Shown: positions 4,693 through 6,732 of the stretch, piece after piece
Position numbering within the stretch: the first letter of the stretch is position 1
How the letters are laid out: each line of letters starts with the position of its first letter
Source: an uncultured bacterium
GTDB lineage: Bacteria; Patescibacteriota; Saccharimonadia; Saccharimonadales; CAIOMD01
Assembly: GCA_903880655.1 (NCBI GenBank)
Contig: CAIRQE010000038.1
Location: 1 to 6,732, forward strand
Length of the DNA stretch: 6,732 bases
Direction: 5' to 3'
The notes under the pieces: model-generated
What the model was told of the DNA's origin: nothing
The model's database searches: none
What the model saw: the letters and a program-made list of their open reading frames with translations, nothing else
Translations under genes and position numbers: made by a program

Positions 4693-4972
4693 AGACTTCG
4701 TAAAACTAACTACTAAAAAAGGCAAGAAAGAAAAAAAAGCAGAATGGTATGCTTTTAAAAGTACTCTTAAATGTACTAAATGCGGGTTTAACCACCCAGC
4801 TGCATTAGACTTTCACCACACAAATCCCGAAGAAAAAGAAAATAGCGTACATAATTTTATAAGCAATGGGCAATTTGCTAAAGCCCGTAAAGAACTTAAA
4901 AAATGTATTGTGCTTTGCGCTAATTGCCATAGAATCCACCATCACGAAGAAAGAAAAAACCCCGCCTTGTGA
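4619..4972 (+). CDS. HNH endonuclease
   Basis: A 117-residue HNH-family nuclease, a metal-dependent DNA-cutting fold used by phage homing endonucleases. The N-terminus MPYKDPEVRKRKQAEYSKK is typical of small phage HNH proteins, followed by a Lys-rich stretch to about 42. The nuclease core holds a zinc-binding pair CTKC (52-55), the catalytic DFHH (64-67), and CANCHRIHH (100-108) with the second zinc Cys pair, the central Asn and the last His. All expected residues are present, so it looks intact. The ATG overlaps the GNAT gene by 74 bp in the +1 frame and has its own GGAG. The last codons (KNPAL and stop) lie in the terminator hairpin for the opposite strand. An HNH gene next to a capsid gene suggests homing or free-standing mobility, which is inferred from context. 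A DNA-packaging HNH role is less likely because no terminase gene is adjacent. Confidence 0.87.
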   Translation: MPYKDPEVRKRKQAEYSKKSYEANKDFVKLTTKKGKKEKKAEWYAFKSTLKCTKCGFNHPAALDFHHTNPEEKENSVHNFISNGQFAKARKELKKCIVLCANCHRIHHHEERKNPAL

Positions 4973-4980
4973 GCGGGGTT
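4951..4980 (-). terminator. Rho-independent terminator of the major capsid transcript
   Basis: In the leftward direction an eight-base perfect stem (AACCCCGC at 4980-4973 with GCGGGGTT at 4965-4958) and a seven-base loop are followed directly by TTTTCTT (4957-4951); with the stem's own end this makes a run of six U. It begins 20 bases after the capsid stop codon. The plus strand also forms the hairpin but is followed only by cTTaa, so rightward termination should be weaker. The HNH stop codon lies in the loop. Confidence 0.88.
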
Positions 4981-5000
4981 CTTAACGGACACGCTATTGA

Positions 5001-5912
5001 TTATGACGCGCCGGGTGATCCATACATTCCCAAAGGATCTGACCAACCAAATGAATAACGTTCACGAGACTTGTAACGTACGTTACCTGTATCAAAATCG
5101 CCGTCCATAGAATTGCTCAAAGGTGTACGAACAAAGTGCTTAAGACCATTAGGTACATCAGTAGTCAAATACCAACCATTTGTGTCAGTTAGGAAGTGAT
5201 TGATTGTGTAACCTTCAGGGATAGAACCATTGTTCTTGATAGCATTAATATCGTTATCAGTTGTACCAACACGGAGTTCAGTCTCTAACAAACGAGTAGC
5301 AACGAACTGTAGTGCAGGTGGAACAATTAACTTCTTAGGCTTAGCAGCAATTAACAATCCACGCTCATCAGTCCAAGCAGCGATTTGAATAACAGCATTC
5401 TCTAAAGAAGTTTCATTCAAGTCAGCAGCAGTTGATGGAGTATTACTGTTAGTAGCGCCGTTAATCAAAGGATGAGCAGTGTTAAATAATGAAACACCAT
5501 CACCACCTTGATAGCCGTTGTTAAAGCCGTTGTTAATTACAGCAGCAGCCTTAACTTGCTTCGTGTAAGCCATAGCACGAGCTAAACCTTTAGTATAGCG
5601 AGCTGACAAAGAATCGTAGAGGTTATCTTCAATTGCTTCTTCAGTCAAGCTAAAGCCAAGGGCAATAGTTTCGTGGTTATAGCGAGCTGTCCATGCTTCT
5701 TGCGCATTGTCGTAACGAATAGCTTGGCCTTCGTTTTTGACTGGTGCAGCAGAGAATCCAGACAGTTTTGTTTCTTCTTCAAAAGAACGCTCAGAGGTTT
5801 CTGTTTCGTAAATCTCTTTATGTTCTTCACCGTAGCGAGCATACTCCAATCCAAACAAAGCGTTTAGACCGGGTAGGAGCTCTTTTAATAGTTGTGCACG
5901 AGAAATAGCCAT
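5001..5912 (-). CDS. Major capsid protein (Mu gpT-like type)
   Basis: This 303-residue protein is the probable major head subunit that assembles into the icosahedral shell. It begins MAISRAQLLKELLPGLNALF, with no sign of a cleaved scaffold domain. The typical landmarks are an acidic helix region with TETSERSFEEE (37-47), YDNAQEAWTARYNHETIALG (67-86), an HK97-fold-like helix region EEAIEDNLYDSLSARY (91-106), the GGDGVSLFNTAHPL loop (136-149) shared with Mu gpT-like subunits, KPKKLIVPPAL (191-201) and the end RYSFGWSDPLGMYGSPGA. Its length suits an unprocessed capsid protein of this group. The ATG has AAGGAG (5921-5926) eight bases upstream, overlapping the stop of the preceding gene. The transcript appears to end at the hairpin 20 bases downstream. 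The family call is from recognised motifs, not a search. Confidence 0.9.
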   Translation of the reverse strand: MAISRAQLLKELLPGLNALFGLEYARYGEEHKEIYETETSERSFEEETKLSGFSAAPVKNEGQAIRYDNAQEAWTARYNHETIALGFSLTEEAIEDNLYDSLSARYTKGLARAMAYTKQVKAAAVINNGFNNGYQGGDGVSLFNTAHPLINGATNSNTPSTAADLNETSLENAVIQIAAWTDERGLLIAAKPKKLIVPPALQFVATRLLETELRVGTTDNDINAIKNNGSIPEGYTINHFLTDTNGWYLTTDVPNGLKHFVRTPLSNSMDGDFDTGNVRYKSRERYSFGWSDPLGMYGSPGAS

Positions 5913-5924
5913 TTAATTTGCTCC

Positions 5925-6732
5925 TTAAGCTATGTTGTAACGATGGACACCGAAGTTAAACTTAACTACAGCTTCGGGAGTTTGAACTAATACTACAGTA
6001 CCAGCTACTTGAGTTGCAATCGAAGTAACAGTTAAAGTTGTATTTCCGGTGGTTGTAACAGTAGACGCTGAACTGAGTGTTGCGCCAGTGTACTGCAACT
6101 GACCGCTTACTAAGTTATATACGTCTGTACCAACAGGTAAATATTGTCCGACAGTTAAACCAGACACAACAACAGAAGTTGCTGAACCGGCACCGCCAGA
6201 AACATAAGTACAAGAAGTACTAATTTGTGTATCAGGAACCAACTGAACGATACGGAAACCAGCAGTAGTTGCGCCAGCAGCAGAGGCTGAAACAACAGAC
6301 ATGCTTGAGTTACCAGTAGTAGCTGAACCAGTCTGAGTACCACCAACAATGTTGGAACCAACAAGGAGGGAAGACACAGAACCAATAGTTGTTCCGCCAG
6401 CTGAGGTTGTAGCCGCAACTTGGAATAACGTATCAGGGTCATCGCAAACAATCGCAGTAATATCGCCAGCTAATACTGAACCGGGATAGTATTGTGACCA
6501 TAAACGCTGTTTAGTTGTAGGGTTTGTATAGTAACAACCTAAGAAAACACCCACTACTACGTTCGTTGAATTGACTGGGTATGTAGGAATTGTTGCATAA
6601 CCAGCAGTTAAAGTTACTGCGTCACCATAATAAATAGCAGTGCCATAGTTGTACTGAATCGGAAAATTCCGAGTTGATCCAGCAAAGACTTGACCACCGA
6701 TAAGATTTATGGGTTTTAGCCCGTATGGGGCT
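5925..6732 (-). CDS. Head-associated structural protein upstream of the capsid gene, 5'-truncated by the window edge
   Basis: The frame is open to the right edge, giving 268 visible residues; the start lies just outside. The visible N-terminus APYGLKPINLIGGQVFAGST closely resembles the opening of a phage protein commonly encoded next to Mu gpT-like capsid genes (pattern MANAxGLKPVxxLxG), so probably only a few residues are missing. A folded section (about 1-95, including YGDAVTL, VVVGVFLGCYY and LWSQYYPG) is followed by a long Ser/Thr/Gly/Val-rich predicted beta region and the C-terminus VVKFNFGVHRYNIA. A capsid decoration or head-stabilising role is inferred from gene order and composition. 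A GTG at 6552-6554 could look like a start, but coding clearly continues upstream. It ends 12 bases before the capsid ATG and should be co-transcribed with it. Confidence 0.8.
   Translation of the reverse strand, partial: APYGLKPINLIGGQVFAGSTRNFPIQYNYGTAIYYGDAVTLTAGYATIPTYPVNSTNVVVGVFLGCYYTNPTTKQRLWSQYYPGSVLAGDITAIVCDDPDTLFQVAATTSAGGTTIGSVSSLLVGSNIVGGTQTGSATTGNSSMSVVSASAAGATTAGFRIVQLVPDTQISTSCTYVSGGAGSATSVVVSGLTVGQYLPVGTDVYNLVSGQLQYTGATLSSASTVTTTGNTTLTVTSIATQVAGTVVLVQTPEAVVKFNFGVHRYNIA

Noticed and set aside
5645..5867. Open frames on both strands within the N-terminal capsid coding region
   Set aside because: They overlap the capsid gene completely in other frames and show no motifs or ribosome binding sites.
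6155..6451. Leu/Val/Gln-rich leftward open frame
   Set aside because: An out-of-frame shadow of the Ser/Thr/Gly-rich region of the head-associated protein.

Overview
The window looks like part of the late (structural) region of a tailed double-stranded DNA phage (Caudoviricetes), probably podovirus-like and infecting a Gram-negative, perhaps aquatic, bacterium. The evidence is a major capsid protein of the Mu gpT-like type, a P22 gp4-like head-tail adaptor, and a run of small phage-specific proteins between them. The DNA is AT-rich by eye. I see no host gene, tRNA, integrase or CRISPR array. The phage and host cannot be named from sequence alone.

Layout. Almost everything is transcribed leftward (minus strand). 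In transcription order: a head-associated protein running off the right edge (5925-6732); the major capsid protein (5001-5912); two predicted beta-rich structural proteins (3531-4022, 3192-3488); a Cys-containing basic protein resembling DUF6321 (2922-3182); a coiled-coil protein with one membrane segment (2673-2921); a DUF3008-like Met/Gly-rich protein (2143-2673); a Lys/Glu-rich protein with a five-residue tandem repeat (1409-2146); an 83-residue basic protein (1161-1412); a possible 14-codon micro-ORF (1113-1157); the adaptor (159-1112); and a gene cut by the left edge (1-156). Spacing from 4022 to 1 is very tight (ATGA, GTGA, TAATG and TAGATG junctions), as expected for one translationally coupled operon.

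The break in the pattern is a rightward two-gene cassette at about 4180-4972, lying between the capsid gene and the next structural gene. It encodes a GNAT-family acetyltransferase and an HNH endonuclease, overlapping by 74 bp. On the capsid side, a strong intrinsic terminator for leftward transcription lies partly inside the HNH gene, whose stop codon falls in the hairpin loop. On the other side, a promoter-like sequence (4111-4139) could restart leftward transcription. The cassette therefore looks like a self-contained moron or homing insertion that splits the late operon into two transcription units.

Working together: the right-hand genes build the capsid and its surface proteins, and the adaptor at the left joins the portal to the tail. 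The small basic proteins between them have no established function. Two of them share a C-terminal motif, and short AEGG/GGMA-like elements recur across three. The adaptor carries an apparent inserted beta domain of about 80 residues.
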